A stretch of 64,000 nt of DNA. It comes from Croceitalea sp947503285. Its GTDB lineage: Bacteria > Bacteroidota > Bacteroidia > Flavobacteriales > Flavobacteriaceae. How positions within the stretch are numbered: position 1 is the stretch's first letter; each line of letters opens with the position of its first letter. Below are positions 37,300 to 46,133 of this stretch, one piece after another. The notes under the pieces are model-generated. The model was not told the DNA's origin, did not search any database, and worked only from the letters and a program-made list of their open reading frames with translations. The stretch covers positions 62,001 through 126,000 of the forward strand of contig NZ_BTGQ01000004.1 in assembly GCF_036985505.1 (NCBI RefSeq), given 5' to 3'. The position numbers and the translations under genes were made by a program.

Positions 37300-39357
37300 A
37301 TGAAGCAGTTATTTTTTCTATTAGCACTTTTATCCGTCGGATTTGCCCATGCGCAATTAAGTGACCTCCATTACCTGCCCCCATTACGACAAGGGGCCAA
37401 TAATGCGGCGATTCGAGATCAAGCTATTTACCTGTCAACACCTGAAACCACCGCATTCACCGTAAATGCATATCGCGGTACCAGTACGACACCATTGGCG
37501 ACTTTTTCAATATCGAATACTGCTCCAGTAGTATATACTTTAGCGGACGGAAACAACAACATCACCCTAGTCGACAACAATAACACGGGAGTAGTCTTGA
37601 CCAATAGTGGACTTCGTTTTGAATCTCCCGGCGGTGAGAATTTTTACGTCAACTACCGTGGTAATTCCAATTCACAGGGAGCATCTTTGACCTCAAAGGG
37701 AAGAATTGCGCTAGGTACGGAGTTCAAATGGGGCGGCGTACCCAACTTGGGATCAGAGAATTCCAAATCAAACACCCTGGGTATAATGGCCACGGAGGAT
37801 AATACGACGATAACACTCTCAGGTTATGACCCTGATTGTGAGTTTCGTGTAGGCAATAATCGGGCGGGAATAACAGATGATAGTTATACCGTGACCTTAG
37901 ATGAAAACGAATCCTTCGTCTTTGAGACCTATATAGGCACTTCACCGACTTTGGCCCATGAAAGGGGCTGGATCGGTGCCTCTATTGTCGCGGATAAAGA
38001 CATCGCCATCAGTAATGGATCAATGAACTACGGCCGCCAGGCAGGACAATCCAATCGAGATGCAGGTATCGACCAACCGGTTCCTGAAAATAGGCTAGGG
38101 AAAGAATATGTGTTTATTAGGGGGAATGGAAATGCCAATGGATGGACGGAATTTCCCTTGATTATAGCCACGGAAAACAATACCCAAATTTTTGTAAACG
38201 GCTCTGCAACCGCAATAGCCACCCTTAACGAAGGCGACTTCTTTGAAATTCCAAGTAGTAATTATTCATCGAATTCGGTGGGGGCCAATATGTATATAGA
38301 AACTTCAAAAGATGTTTACGCCTATCAATGTGTGGGGGGGTCAACGCAAGCCTATACACAGGGATTGAATTTTGTGGCACCTGTAAATTGCCTATTGCCC
38401 GATACTATGGACAATATTCCCAATATCACCGATGCTGCTGGGATAACCATAACAGGTGGGGTTACCATCATTGCGGCCACGACTACACCAGACAGTAATA
38501 TTACGGTCACTGATGGCAGTGGTACGGTAACTTTACCACCCTCTTCAACAGTGGCAGGAACAACAGATTGGAAAACATTTTACCTACCTAGTCTGACCGG
38601 CAATGTTAGTGTTCAATCTACGGGGCCGATTGCGGTAGGGTTCTTCGGATTTAACGGCGCAAGGGGGGTTGCCGGCTATTATTCCGGTTTTGATACCGTA
38701 CCAAGCATAGATTTGGAAATTACGGGAAATAACTGTTTGCCGGGCGCCGTTTTGGAAATTTCAAGCGGAGAGACCTTTGACAATTATCAATGGTTCAATG
38801 ATGGTGCCTTAATACCAGGTGCCACAAATGCCAGTTACACGGCCACCGTTGCAGGGGATTATTTTTTAAGGGTTACCCGTGGGCCATGTACCTATGACTC
38901 CAACTCGATATCGGTCTATAATTGTGATCCCGATGTCGTTCTAAATAAAACGGTAGATCAAAACACCGTGGCAGATGGTACGAACGTCAATTTTACCATT
39001 ACCGTAGAAAATTTTTGGGATGAGCCCGTCACCAATTTGACCTTGACCGATATCTTGCCGAATGGTCTAGAGCTCGTTTCCGCAACCGTGTCCTCAGGAA
39101 GTTTTACGTATCCCGATTGGAGTTTGGGAACCTTAAACCCAGGGCAGCTTGAAACCCTCAACCTGACAGCAAAAGCGGTCATTACAAATACCTATTTAAG
39201 TTCGCAAACGTATACCAATACCGTGACCAATGCACAAGATCAAACTGATTTGAACATTACAATGGATAATCCAAGTGTAAACGTCACTGTAAATATGATT
39301 ACCCCGACTACGGTAATTACCAACCGAAGGATTACGTACCGGGTAAATCGAAATTAA
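37300..39357 (+). CDS. Secreted paralog of the N-terminal region of the giant protein, without sorting domain
   Basis: The start is the ATG at 37300 (MKQLFFLLALLSVGFAHAQ, a clean signal peptide); an in-frame start at 37165 would lie inside the hairpin. 685 residues. From QLSDLHYLPPLRQG onward it follows the giant protein nearly residue for residue through the IgGFc-binding-like region (to about 470), the Ig-like segment (about 475-545) and one DUF11 domain (about 548-660). It then stops with a basic tail (VITNRRITYRVNR). There are no SprB repeats and no recognisable T9SS domain of type A or B. It may be periplasmic, secreted by another tail signal, or a truncated duplicate. A TATTTTG box at 37264-37270 with TTG 21 bases upstream could be its promoter. 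Confidence 0.88.
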   Translation: MKQLFFLLALLSVGFAHAQLSDLHYLPPLRQGANNAAIRDQAIYLSTPETTAFTVNAYRGTSTTPLATFSISNTAPVVYTLADGNNNITLVDNNNTGVVLTNSGLRFESPGGENFYVNYRGNSNSQGASLTSKGRIALGTEFKWGGVPNLGSENSKSNTLGIMATEDNTTITLSGYDPDCEFRVGNNRAGITDDSYTVTLDENESFVFETYIGTSPTLAHERGWIGASIVADKDIAISNGSMNYGRQAGQSNRDAGIDQPVPENRLGKEYVFIRGNGNANGWTEFPLIIATENNTQIFVNGSATAIATLNEGDFFEIPSSNYSSNSVGANMYIETSKDVYAYQCVGGSTQAYTQGLNFVAPVNCLLPDTMDNIPNITDAAGITITGGVTIIAATTTPDSNITVTDGSGTVTLPPSSTVAGTTDWKTFYLPSLTGNVSVQSTGPIAVGFFGFNGARGVAGYYSGFDTVPSIDLEITGNNCLPGAVLEISSGETFDNYQWFNDGALIPGATNASYTATVAGDYFLRVTRGPCTYDSNSISVYNCDPDVVLNKTVDQNTVADGTNVNFTITVENFWDEPVTNLTLTDILPNGLELVSATVSSGSFTYPDWSLGTLNPGQLETLNLTAKAVITNTYLSSQTYTNTVTNAQDQTDLNITMDNPSVNVTVNMITPTTVITNRRITYRVNRN

Positions 39358-39449
39358 AAACCACCACAGGTATCCAAATTTTGGGAACGGTGTAACAATT
39401 TGGTGCGTTTGTCGTCAGATGGTTATAACAATCAAAAAACGATTCCATT

Positions 39450-40346
39450 TTGGATACCATACTGACCGTAACCAATCTTACCAAAAAGTTTGGACATCTA
39501 ACTGCCGTCAAAAATCTGACATTTACCATAGAAAAGGGAAATGTCTATGGCATTTTAGGCCCGAACGGTAGTGGAAAATCCACTACCCTAGGTATCATTC
39601 TCAATGTCGTGAATAGGACTTCGGGTGATTTCAGTTGGTTTGAAGGTAATACTTCTACCCACGACGCCCTTAAAAAAGTAGGTGCAATTATTGAGCGCCC
39701 CAACTTTTACCCTTACATGACCGCTGTTCAAAACCTCAAACTGGTATGTAAAATCAAAGAGGTTTCCGAAGACAAGATTCAAGAAAAGTTACAGCTGGTG
39801 GGGCTTTGGGACCGAAAGGATAGTAAGTTCAAAACCTATTCCTTAGGTATGAAGCAACGTTTGGCCATTGCCTCTGCATTGCTGAACGATCCCGAGATAC
39901 TGATCTTGGACGAACCCACCAATGGATTGGACCCTCAGGGCATACACCAAATTCGGGAAATCATAAAAAAAATCGCCGCATTGGGCACCACGATACTTTT
40001 AGCCTCGCATCTCTTGGACGAGGTCGAAAAGGTCTGTTCACATGTGGTCATTCTTAGAAAAGGTGAAAAGCTCTATTCGGGGCCAGTGGATAGCATGCTT
40101 GCCAGCCATGGCTTTTTCGAATTGCGCTCAAAAGATATGAACGGACTTAAAGAACTACTTGATAAGAATGCGAGCTTCGGGAAAATAGAACACCTCAACG
40201 GAAATTTGGTCGCCTATCTTAAAGAAGAGCTGAATGCCGAAGAGCTGAACAAGATCTTATTTGAGAAAGGATTTGTCTTATCCCATCTGGTCAAACGAAA
40301 AGAGAGTTTAGAAGAGCAATTTTTAGCATTGACCAAAAACAACTAA
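39450..40346 (+). CDS. ABC transporter ATP-binding protein (ABC-2 / BcrA-like)
   Basis: In this 298-residue protein the Walker A is GPNGSGKST (37-45), the signature YSLGMKQRLAIA (about 130-141), Walker B ILILDEPTNGLDPQ (about 149-162) and the switch His in LLASHLLDEVEK. The C-terminal 80 residues are the usual extension of ABC-2 exporter ATPases (bacitracin-resistance and GldA-like). It pairs with the permease 11 bases downstream. Substrate unknown. Being flanked by secreted surface-protein genes suggests, but does not prove, a link to envelope biogenesis. Confidence 0.93.
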   Translation: MDTILTVTNLTKKFGHLTAVKNLTFTIEKGNVYGILGPNGSGKSTTLGIILNVVNRTSGDFSWFEGNTSTHDALKKVGAIIERPNFYPYMTAVQNLKLVCKIKEVSEDKIQEKLQLVGLWDRKDSKFKTYSLGMKQRLAIASALLNDPEILILDEPTNGLDPQGIHQIREIIKKIAALGTTILLASHLLDEVEKVCSHVVILRKGEKLYSGPVDSMLASHGFFELRSKDMNGLKELLDKNASFGKIEHLNGNLVAYLKEELNAEELNKILFEKGFVLSHLVKRKESLEEQFLALTKNN

Positions 40347-40357
40347 TCAAAAAACGC

Positions 40358-41191
40358 ATGGTACGTCTACTACAAATAGAGTTCATAAAACTTTGGAACA
40401 ATAGGGCAAGTAAGATATTGATTACTTCTTATTTTGTGCTGTTGACCTCAATTGCCCTGATTGCGGCAATCAAATTCGACATCGGGCCGGTAAAGTTCCA
40501 TCTCGCCGAGATAGGCATATTTAATTTTCCTTACATCTGGCATTTCAATACTTTTATCACGGCATTCTTCAAACTCTTCTTAGCCATTGTCATCGTATCG
40601 ATGATGGCGAATGAATACAGTAATAAGACCATCAAACAGAACTTAATTGACGGTCTATCCAAAAAAGAATTTATCTTATCAAAGTTCTTGACCGTAATCT
40701 CATTCTCATTGATCTCAACGGTTTTTGTTTTTGTGGTCTCCTTAATATTGGGACTCTTTTACTCAGATTACAACGAACTCTCAATAATATTTTCCGATCT
40801 GGAATTTGTTTTGGCATTTTTTGTCAAGTTAATGGGATTCTTTTCGTTTTGCCTTTTCTTGGGAATACTGGTTAAAAGGTCTGCCTTTGCGCTCGGTTTT
40901 CTCTTTATTTGGCAGGTCTTGGAAGGGATCATAAGGGGCTTGATACGATGGAAACTCTTTGATGGCGAAACTACGGAAACCGTAATGGGCTTTTTTCCAT
41001 TACAGTCCATGTTCAACCTGATCAAAGAACCGATTACCCGCTTGGAAGCGGTTCAGACCGTAGCTGACCAAGTAGGTGAAAATATCACATTGAACTACCA
41101 TGTACATTGGTACGAAGTCTTGATAGTACTCATTTGGACTGCGATTTTCGTCTATTTGTCTTATGCGTTATTAAAAAAGCGGGATTTGTAG
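40358..41191 (+). CDS. ABC-2 type permease
   Basis: This 277-residue protein has six hydrophobic segments (about 20-40, 65-85, 105-130, 145-170, 175-195 and 250-272) and the ABC-2 pattern MANEYSNKTIKQNLIDGLSKKEFILSKFL (about 83-111) after the second. It has no long periplasmic domain. It forms the membrane part of the exporter with the ATPase just upstream. The next gene, a T9SS-exported protein, begins 30 bases after its stop and may be cotranscribed. Confidence 0.88.
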   Translation: MVRLLQIEFIKLWNNRASKILITSYFVLLTSIALIAAIKFDIGPVKFHLAEIGIFNFPYIWHFNTFITAFFKLFLAIVIVSMMANEYSNKTIKQNLIDGLSKKEFILSKFLTVISFSLISTVFVFVVSLILGLFYSDYNELSIIFSDLEFVLAFFVKLMGFFSFCLFLGILVKRSAFALGFLFIWQVLEGIIRGLIRWKLFDGETTETVMGFFPLQSMFNLIKEPITRLEAVQTVADQVGENITLNYHVHWYEVLIVLIWTAIFVYLSYALLKKRDL

Positions 41192-41221
41192 TATATTACA
41201 GTGTTGTACGAACGATGCTGT

Positions 41222-42958
41222 ATGAAAAGAAAATTGCTCCTCTTACTTACAACCCTGGCTACTGCTATTGGTGTAGCCCAAGAGTGTCCTGATTTATTAA
41301 GTCCGGTCGACGGTGCTGTAAACGTTCCTGTCAATACGACCATAACTTGGGAGCCTGTCGACGGTATTCCCGGGTATCAGATTTTATTGGGTACGGCACC
41401 AGGGGCAGCGGATTTGGGTCAGGCATCCGTAGGTAGTGCCACTTCATATACACCACCGCAAGGCTTACCGGATAACACCGAGATTTTTGTAACCATTATC
41501 CTTGACTTCCTTTTTCAAGGCGGTGAGGACATCGTCTGTGATAGCCAATCATTTTTTACGGAAGATGTGACCACTCCCCCGGGTTGCACGCAAATGCGAA
41601 CACCCGTAGATGGCTCTACCGGGGTCAGCGTATTCACGAACATTATCTGGGAATACGCCCCGACCGCAACGGCCTATGACATCTTCATTGGAACAGCACC
41701 CGGTCTTGGCGATATCGCAACGGCCCTTGATGTTCAAAACCTAAGTTTTAACCCCCCTGGGGAATTGCCGGCAGACACCCAAATATTCGTACGGATCGTA
41801 CCGAAAAACGAGAATGGTTCAGCCCCCATAAGTTGCTCAGACTTTACTTTTAGAACCGGTGCTTTGGCACCCATACCGAGCTGTACAAATTTAATCACAC
41901 CCTTAAACGGGGCATTCAACGTACCACTCACCCCGCTTATTGAATGGAATGCAGTACCAGGTGCCACCGGCTATCGCGTAACGATAGGCTCAACCCCAAC
42001 TTCAAATGATGTACTTGACAATGCCACATTTTTCACCAATAGTACTTTTGTCATCGATTTTGAGCCCAACAGGACTTTTTTCATAACGATTATCCCATTT
42101 AACGATTCAGGTGAGGCCCAGGGCTGTGGGCAAGAGTCTTTTTCTACCTTATTAGGTTGTGGACCTTTCTTAGACCCCAGTACGGGGGAATTCACCGACT
42201 TCAGCCCCCAAGTCACGTTGCCAAGTGTTTTTTCATTTTGCGAAAGTGGGGATACCCTGTTGTCCATTGATGCTCCTGAAGGTGCTGACGGTTATCGATG
42301 GTTCAACGTAGATCAATTTGGGAATGAGAGCCTACTCTCTGAAGATACCCAAATTACTATCACACAGAGTGGTCAATACTTTTTGGAAGCCTTTAATATT
42401 GTCTCACAACCTGGTGACGTTATCGAATGCCCAACGATATTGAATTTTGAGGTCGTATCGTCCTCGATTGCCACTATAAACAATTTGAACGTCATAGAAG
42501 AAGGCCTTGGCCTGCGTATAGAAGTTCAAGCTACTGGTCTTGGCGATTATGAATATGCCATTGACGACATCAATGGGCCATATCAAGATAGTAACGTTTT
42601 TTCAGGGGTTGCTCCTGGCGGTCATGTACTTTATGTTCGTGATAAAAATGGTTGTGGTATCGTTGAGGAGGGTTTCATACAAGACCTAACGGTTGAAGGT
42701 TTCCCTAAATTTTTCACTCCCAATGGGGATGATAGAAATGAATTTTGGCAATTTATTCAGCCTGAGGGAGATCCCATCATATTTGAAAGTATCCGTATCT
42801 ATGACCGTTACGGTACATTTTTGGCCCAGATAGATCAAAACTCGAATGGTTGGGATGGTACCTTCAATGGCAGACCGTTACCGGCCGGTGGCTATTGGTT
42901 CAGGGCCGTTGATGATATGGCAAGGGAAGTTCAGGGATTTTTTACTTTGAAGAGATAA
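41222..42958 (+). CDS. Secreted protein with three Ig/FN3-like repeats and T9SS type B sorting domain
   Basis: The start is the ATG at 41222, giving the signal peptide MKRKLLLLLTTLATAIGVAQ; 578 residues. Three repeats of about 95 residues follow: each begins C..L.tPvdGa.nVp....i.W and continues ..gY.i.iGtaPg..D (starts near residues 22, 123 and 224). A PKD/Ig-like segment (about 315-420) and one SprB-like repeat (about 430-490) precede the CHU_C domain at 495-578 (FPKFFTPNGDDRNEFWQ, IYDRYGTFLAQI, GWDGTFNGRPLPAGGYWF). It should be displayed or released through T9SS. Function unknown; the repeat type suggests binding. Confidence 0.9.
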   Translation: MKRKLLLLLTTLATAIGVAQECPDLLSPVDGAVNVPVNTTITWEPVDGIPGYQILLGTAPGAADLGQASVGSATSYTPPQGLPDNTEIFVTIILDFLFQGGEDIVCDSQSFFTEDVTTPPGCTQMRTPVDGSTGVSVFTNIIWEYAPTATAYDIFIGTAPGLGDIATALDVQNLSFNPPGELPADTQIFVRIVPKNENGSAPISCSDFTFRTGALAPIPSCTNLITPLNGAFNVPLTPLIEWNAVPGATGYRVTIGSTPTSNDVLDNATFFTNSTFVIDFEPNRTFFITIIPFNDSGEAQGCGQESFSTLLGCGPFLDPSTGEFTDFSPQVTLPSVFSFCESGDTLLSIDAPEGADGYRWFNVDQFGNESLLSEDTQITITQSGQYFLEAFNIVSQPGDVIECPTILNFEVVSSSIATINNLNVIEEGLGLRIEVQATGLGDYEYAIDDINGPYQDSNVFSGVAPGGHVLYVRDKNGCGIVEEGFIQDLTVEGFPKFFTPNGDDRNEFWQFIQPEGDPIIFESIRIYDRYGTFLAQIDQNSNGWDGTFNGRPLPAGGYWFRAVDDMAREVQGFFTLKR

Positions 42959-42994
42959 TTTTTCCGCATACGTCCATTTAGCTATCCACTTTAG

Positions 42995-43002
42995 TATTTT
43001 TG
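42995..43002 (+). promoter_or_regulatory. Putative -7 box (TATTTTTG) of uvrB, very close to the start
   Basis: TATTTTTG ends only 4 bases before the uvrB ATG at 43007. With transcription starting about 5-8 bases after the box, the mRNA would begin at or next to the start codon, meaning a leaderless transcript. Confidence 0.5.
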
Positions 43003-43006
43003 CGGT

Positions 43007-44995
43007 ATGAAATTCAAGGTCGTCTCAGAATTTAAACCCACCGGTGATCAACCTCAAGCCATCGCTAAATTGGCTACCGGAATACAATCAGGGGAACAGC
43101 ACCAGACCCTTTTAGGGGTAACCGGTTCAGGAAAGACCTTTACCGTGGCCAATGTAGTTGCCGAAGTACAACGTCCAACACTGGTTCTGGCCCATAATAA
43201 GACCTTGGCAGCTCAGTTATATTCAGAGTTCAAACAGTTCTTTCCTAATAATGCGATAGAATATTTCGTTTCCTATTATGATTATTATCAGCCAGAGGCC
43301 TATATACCAACCAGTGGAACCTACATTGGAAAAGACCTATCCATAAATGAGGATATTGAAAAACTGCGGTTGAGCACAACCTCTTCGCTATTATCAGGCC
43401 GACGTGATGTTTTGGTGGTCGCTTCCGTATCTTGCCTCTACGGTATCGGAAATCCCATAGAATTTCAAAAAAACGTAATATCCATACATCGGGACCAGGT
43501 GATTTCAAGAACCAAATTTTTGCGTCAGTTGGTTCAAAGCCTGTATTCACGTACCACTGCTGATTTTAGAAATGGTAACTTTAGGGTAAAGGGTGATGTT
43601 GTGGATGTATTTCCGGGGTATGCCGACCATGCTTTCCGAATTCACTTTTTCGGTGATGAGATAGAAGAAATTGAGGCCCTAGATCCTTTTAATAATAAAG
43701 TGATCGAAATCTATGATAATCTAAATATCTACCCGGCCAATATGTTCGTCACTTCACCCGATGTGCTTCAAAATGCCATTCGTTCCATTCAGGATGATTT
43801 GGTAAAACAGGTGGATTATTTCAAGGAAATCGGGCGGCCCTTAGAAGCAAAGCGTCTGGAAGAACGCACCAATTTTGATTTGGAGATGATTCGTGAACTG
43901 GGCTACTGTTCGGGTATCGAAAACTACTCGAGGTATTTGGATGGAAGGGAGCCAGGCACAAGACCTTTCTGTTTGCTCGATTATTTTCCGGATGACTACT
44001 TGACCATTATCGACGAGAGCCATGTTACCATACCACAAGTTCATGCGATGTACGGTGGAGATCGCTCAAGAAAGGAAAATTTAGTCGAGTATGGCTTTAG
44101 GTTGCCCGCTGCAATGGACAATAGACCTTTGAAATTTGAGGAATTTGAGGTGCTGCAAAATCAGGTCATTTATGTTAGTGCCACCCCGGCAGACTATGAG
44201 TTACAACTCTCAGAAGGTATTTATGTGGAACAGGTCATTCGACCTACCGGACTTTTAGACCCCATCATAGAAGTACGGCCAAGTATGAATCAAATTGACG
44301 ATCTCATTGAAGAAATCCAAAAAAGGGTGGAGCTTGATGAACGTACTTTAGTGACCACCCTGACCAAGCGGATGGCCGAGGAGTTGACGAAGTACCTCAC
44401 AAGAATTGATGTACGTTGCAGGTACATACATAGTGATGTGGACACCTTAGAACGTGTAGAGATCATGCAAGACCTGAGAAAGGGAATTTTCGATGTGCTG
44501 ATAGGTGTCAATTTGTTACGGGAAGGATTGGACTTACCGGAAGTATCGTTAGTAGCGATCCTAGATGCCGATAAAGAAGGCTTTTTGAGAAGTAATAGGT
44601 CATTGACCCAAACTGTGGGTCGGGCCGCGAGGCATTTAAATGGCAAGGCGATCATGTATGCCGATACCATTACGGACAGTATGCAAAAAACAATCGATGA
44701 AACCAACTACAGAAGGGAAAAACAAATTGCCTATAACACCGAGCATAATGTAACGCCAAAAGCCTTGAACAAAAGTTTGGACAGTGCATTAGCAAAAAAT
44801 TCAGTCTCCACGTACCACTTTCAAAAAGAGGAATTGCGTGCGGCCGAACCGGATTTAGAATATTTGACACCCGAACAAAGGGCCAAAATCATCCAACAAA
44901 AACGAAAAGCAATGGAGAAGGCCGCGAAAGAATTGAATTTTATGGAGGCAGCCAAGTTAAGGGATGAAATAAAAATGCTTCAGGAACAGGATTAA
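43007..44995 (+). CDS. uvrB: Excinuclease ABC subunit UvrB
   Basis: This 662-residue protein is full length. Walker A is GVTGSGKT (37-44); the beta-hairpin region YYDYYQPEAYIPTSGTYIGKD (about 90-110), the helicase motif IDESHV, and the QTVGRAARHLNG motif VI are all present. The C-terminal UVR coiled-coil (EKAAKELNFMEAAKLRDEI, about 636-654) binds UvrC. UvrB verifies DNA damage in nucleotide excision repair. It converges with hsp20. Confidence 0.98.
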   Translation: MKFKVVSEFKPTGDQPQAIAKLATGIQSGEQHQTLLGVTGSGKTFTVANVVAEVQRPTLVLAHNKTLAAQLYSEFKQFFPNNAIEYFVSYYDYYQPEAYIPTSGTYIGKDLSINEDIEKLRLSTTSSLLSGRRDVLVVASVSCLYGIGNPIEFQKNVISIHRDQVISRTKFLRQLVQSLYSRTTADFRNGNFRVKGDVVDVFPGYADHAFRIHFFGDEIEEIEALDPFNNKVIEIYDNLNIYPANMFVTSPDVLQNAIRSIQDDLVKQVDYFKEIGRPLEAKRLEERTNFDLEMIRELGYCSGIENYSRYLDGREPGTRPFCLLDYFPDDYLTIIDESHVTIPQVHAMYGGDRSRKENLVEYGFRLPAAMDNRPLKFEEFEVLQNQVIYVSATPADYELQLSEGIYVEQVIRPTGLLDPIIEVRPSMNQIDDLIEEIQKRVELDERTLVTTLTKRMAEELTKYLTRIDVRCRYIHSDVDTLERVEIMQDLRKGIFDVLIGVNLLREGLDLPEVSLVAILDADKEGFLRSNRSLTQTVGRAARHLNGKAIMYADTITDSMQKTIDETNYRREKQIAYNTEHNVTPKALNKSLDSALAKNSVSTYHFQKEELRAAEPDLEYLTPEQRAKIIQQKRKAMEKAAKELNFMEAAKLRDEIKMLQEQD

Positions 44996-44998
44996 AAA

Positions 44999-45036
44999 GA
45001 AAAAGCGCCACATTTTAAATATGACGCCTTTTCCAA
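44999..45036. terminator. Imperfect hairpin between convergent uvrB and hsp20
   Basis: An imperfect inverted repeat with AAAAAGCGCCACAT on one side and ATGACGCCTTTTT on the other can fold with one bulge and two mismatches, between the two convergent stops. It could end both transcripts. The fold was judged by eye. Confidence 0.35.
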
Positions 45037-45089
45037 CTAACCAACTAAACAACCATTATGAAATGCCGTAAAGGCAACATAATTTCTTC

Positions 45090-45515
45090 TTAGCCAATCT
45101 CGATCAATCGTTTTGGCTTTGGCAATGCTTCTTCCCGCTTGGGTAAGGTCAATTTTAACAACCCGTCTTCATATTTTGCATTTACCTTTCCCGAATCAAT
45201 TGTTTCAGGTAGCGTAAAAGATCTTTTAAAGGTGCTATATGAAAACTCCCTCCTGGTAAAATTATCATTGGTACTCTTGTCTTCGGTACTTATCTCAGAT
45301 GATACCGTAAGAATATCGTTGTCTAACTCAATGTTAAAATCTTCTTTTTTATAACCCGGCACGGCGAATTCCAATGTAAAGTCTTCGTCCCTTTCCACAA
45401 TATTCACGGCTGGGACATTACGACTTACATTTTCCATTCCCCCAAACCAGTCAGGGTTAAAAATTTCATTCATTAAACTTGGTAACACTAGATTATTTCT
45501 TTTTACTAAACTCAT
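45090..45515 (-). CDS. Small heat shock protein, Hsp20/alpha-crystallin family
   Basis: This 141-residue protein's alpha-crystallin domain covers about 37-135, with VPAVNIVERDEDFTLEFAVPG, the edge strand DNDILTVSSE and the closing AKYEDGLLKLTLPK (the GxLxLxLPK hallmark). A short IEIG tail replaces the I-x-I motif. It is a cytosolic ATP-independent holdase. The promoter region upstream holds three inverted repeats, described separately. The neighbouring TerB-like gene is on the same strand. Confidence 0.94.
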   Translation of the reverse strand: MSLVKRNNLVLPSLMNEIFNPDWFGGMENVSRNVPAVNIVERDEDFTLEFAVPGYKKEDFNIELDNDILTVSSEISTEDKSTNDNFTRREFSYSTFKRSFTLPETIDSGKVNAKYEDGLLKLTLPKREEALPKPKRLIEIG

Positions 45516-45528
45516 GGTTCTTGATTTT

Positions 45529-45558
45529 TAAAATTAAACTCACCATGATATAGTCAAA
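45529..45558 (-). promoter_or_regulatory. Probable hsp20 promoter (TTTG - 18 bases - TAATTTTA)
   Basis: On the minus strand TTTG (45558-45555) is followed after 18 bases by TAATTTTA (45536-45529), close to the flavobacterial -33/-7 consensus TTTG-N17-23-TAnnTTTG. It ends 13 bases before the hsp20 ATG. The -33 box lies inside the first inverted repeat. Confidence 0.55.
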
Positions 45559-45627
45559 TTGCATTCCATTTGACAATTAATGACTTTTTGTCATTAATTC
45601 GAAATAAAATAGTGTCATAATGACACT
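45553..45627. promoter_or_regulatory. Three consecutive inverted repeats upstream of hsp20
   Basis: Within 75 bases lie GTCAAAT-N8-ATTTGAC (45553-45559/45568-45574), AATTAATGAC-TTTTT-GTCATTAATT (45575-45584/45590-45599) and AGTGTCAT-A-ATGACACT (45611-45627). All arms are perfect and all contain a GTCA/TGAC core. The first covers the -33 box, and the third directly follows the stop of the TerB-like gene. They could be operator sites, a terminator for the upstream gene, or both. Confidence 0.6.
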
Positions 45628-46029
45628 TTAATTATGATATGCTTTGAATATATTAAGAAGTATATCGGCCGGAACGACCTTTTCTGGGTATTTGTGCATG
45701 ACCTCAAGTACTTGGGAAATTGCCGAAGGGGGCAGCCCCATCCATAAACCTATATTATGAAGTCTTTCGATTTCTTTTTTATGCTGCTCTTGATCCACAT
45801 TCATTAATAATAAAAGACGGTGGAACTGCATTATTTTCTCTAACTGCGTCGTTGGTACTTTTACTGAAGATTGTTTTTTTAAAAGTCCATCTAAAGAAGA
45901 TTTTTTGACATTCAGTAAATTGGCAACACTTAGCAAAAAATCATATTCCGATTCTTTTATTTTATAGTCTACACGGGCAAAATGGATAAGCTCGCTCAAA
46001 ATGCCTAGCCTTTCTTCGTAGGTGTTCAT
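45628..46029 (-). CDS. TerB-like (tellurite-resistance-type) small helical protein
   Basis: This 133-residue all-helical soluble protein starts MNTYEERLGILSELIHFARVDYKIKESEYDFLLSVANLLNV, with the acidic helix-loop-helix (vDy.i...E..fl) typical of TerB/DnaJ-N-like domains. Homologs next to uvrB are sometimes mislabelled as excinuclease subunit B; no nuclease or helicase motif is present. It may bind metal or act in stress. Its neighbour on the same strand is hsp20. Function not established. Confidence 0.6.
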   Translation of the reverse strand: MNTYEERLGILSELIHFARVDYKIKESEYDFLLSVANLLNVKKSSLDGLLKKQSSVKVPTTQLEKIMQFHRLLLLMNVDQEQHKKEIERLHNIGLWMGLPPSAISQVLEVMHKYPEKVVPADILLNIFKAYHN

Positions 46030-46080
46030 GGTTAAGAGGTTACCCTATTATAACTAAAAGAATTCAGTTTTCGTATACAA

Positions 46081-46110
46081 AAAAATCCTGGAGATTACTC
46101 CAGGATTTTT
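46081..46110 (-). terminator. Intrinsic terminator of the small exported-protein gene
   Basis: The perfect 13-bp stem AAAAATCCTGGAG / CTCCAGGATTTTT has the tetraloop ATTA (46094-46097) and a T-run on both strands. It sits 24 bases after the stop at 46134 and 51 bases before the TerB-like start. Confidence 0.88.
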
Positions 46111-46133
46111 CAGCTAATTCAAATAACTATACG

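Noticed and set aside
45553..45627. CIRCE element for HrcA in front of hsp20
   Set aside because: The palindromes do not match TTAGCACTC-N9-GAGTGCTAA.
45628..46029. Excinuclease subunit label for the TerB-like gene
   Set aside because: Such labels come from its neighbour uvrB; the protein is 133 residues, all-helical, with no helicase or nuclease motif.
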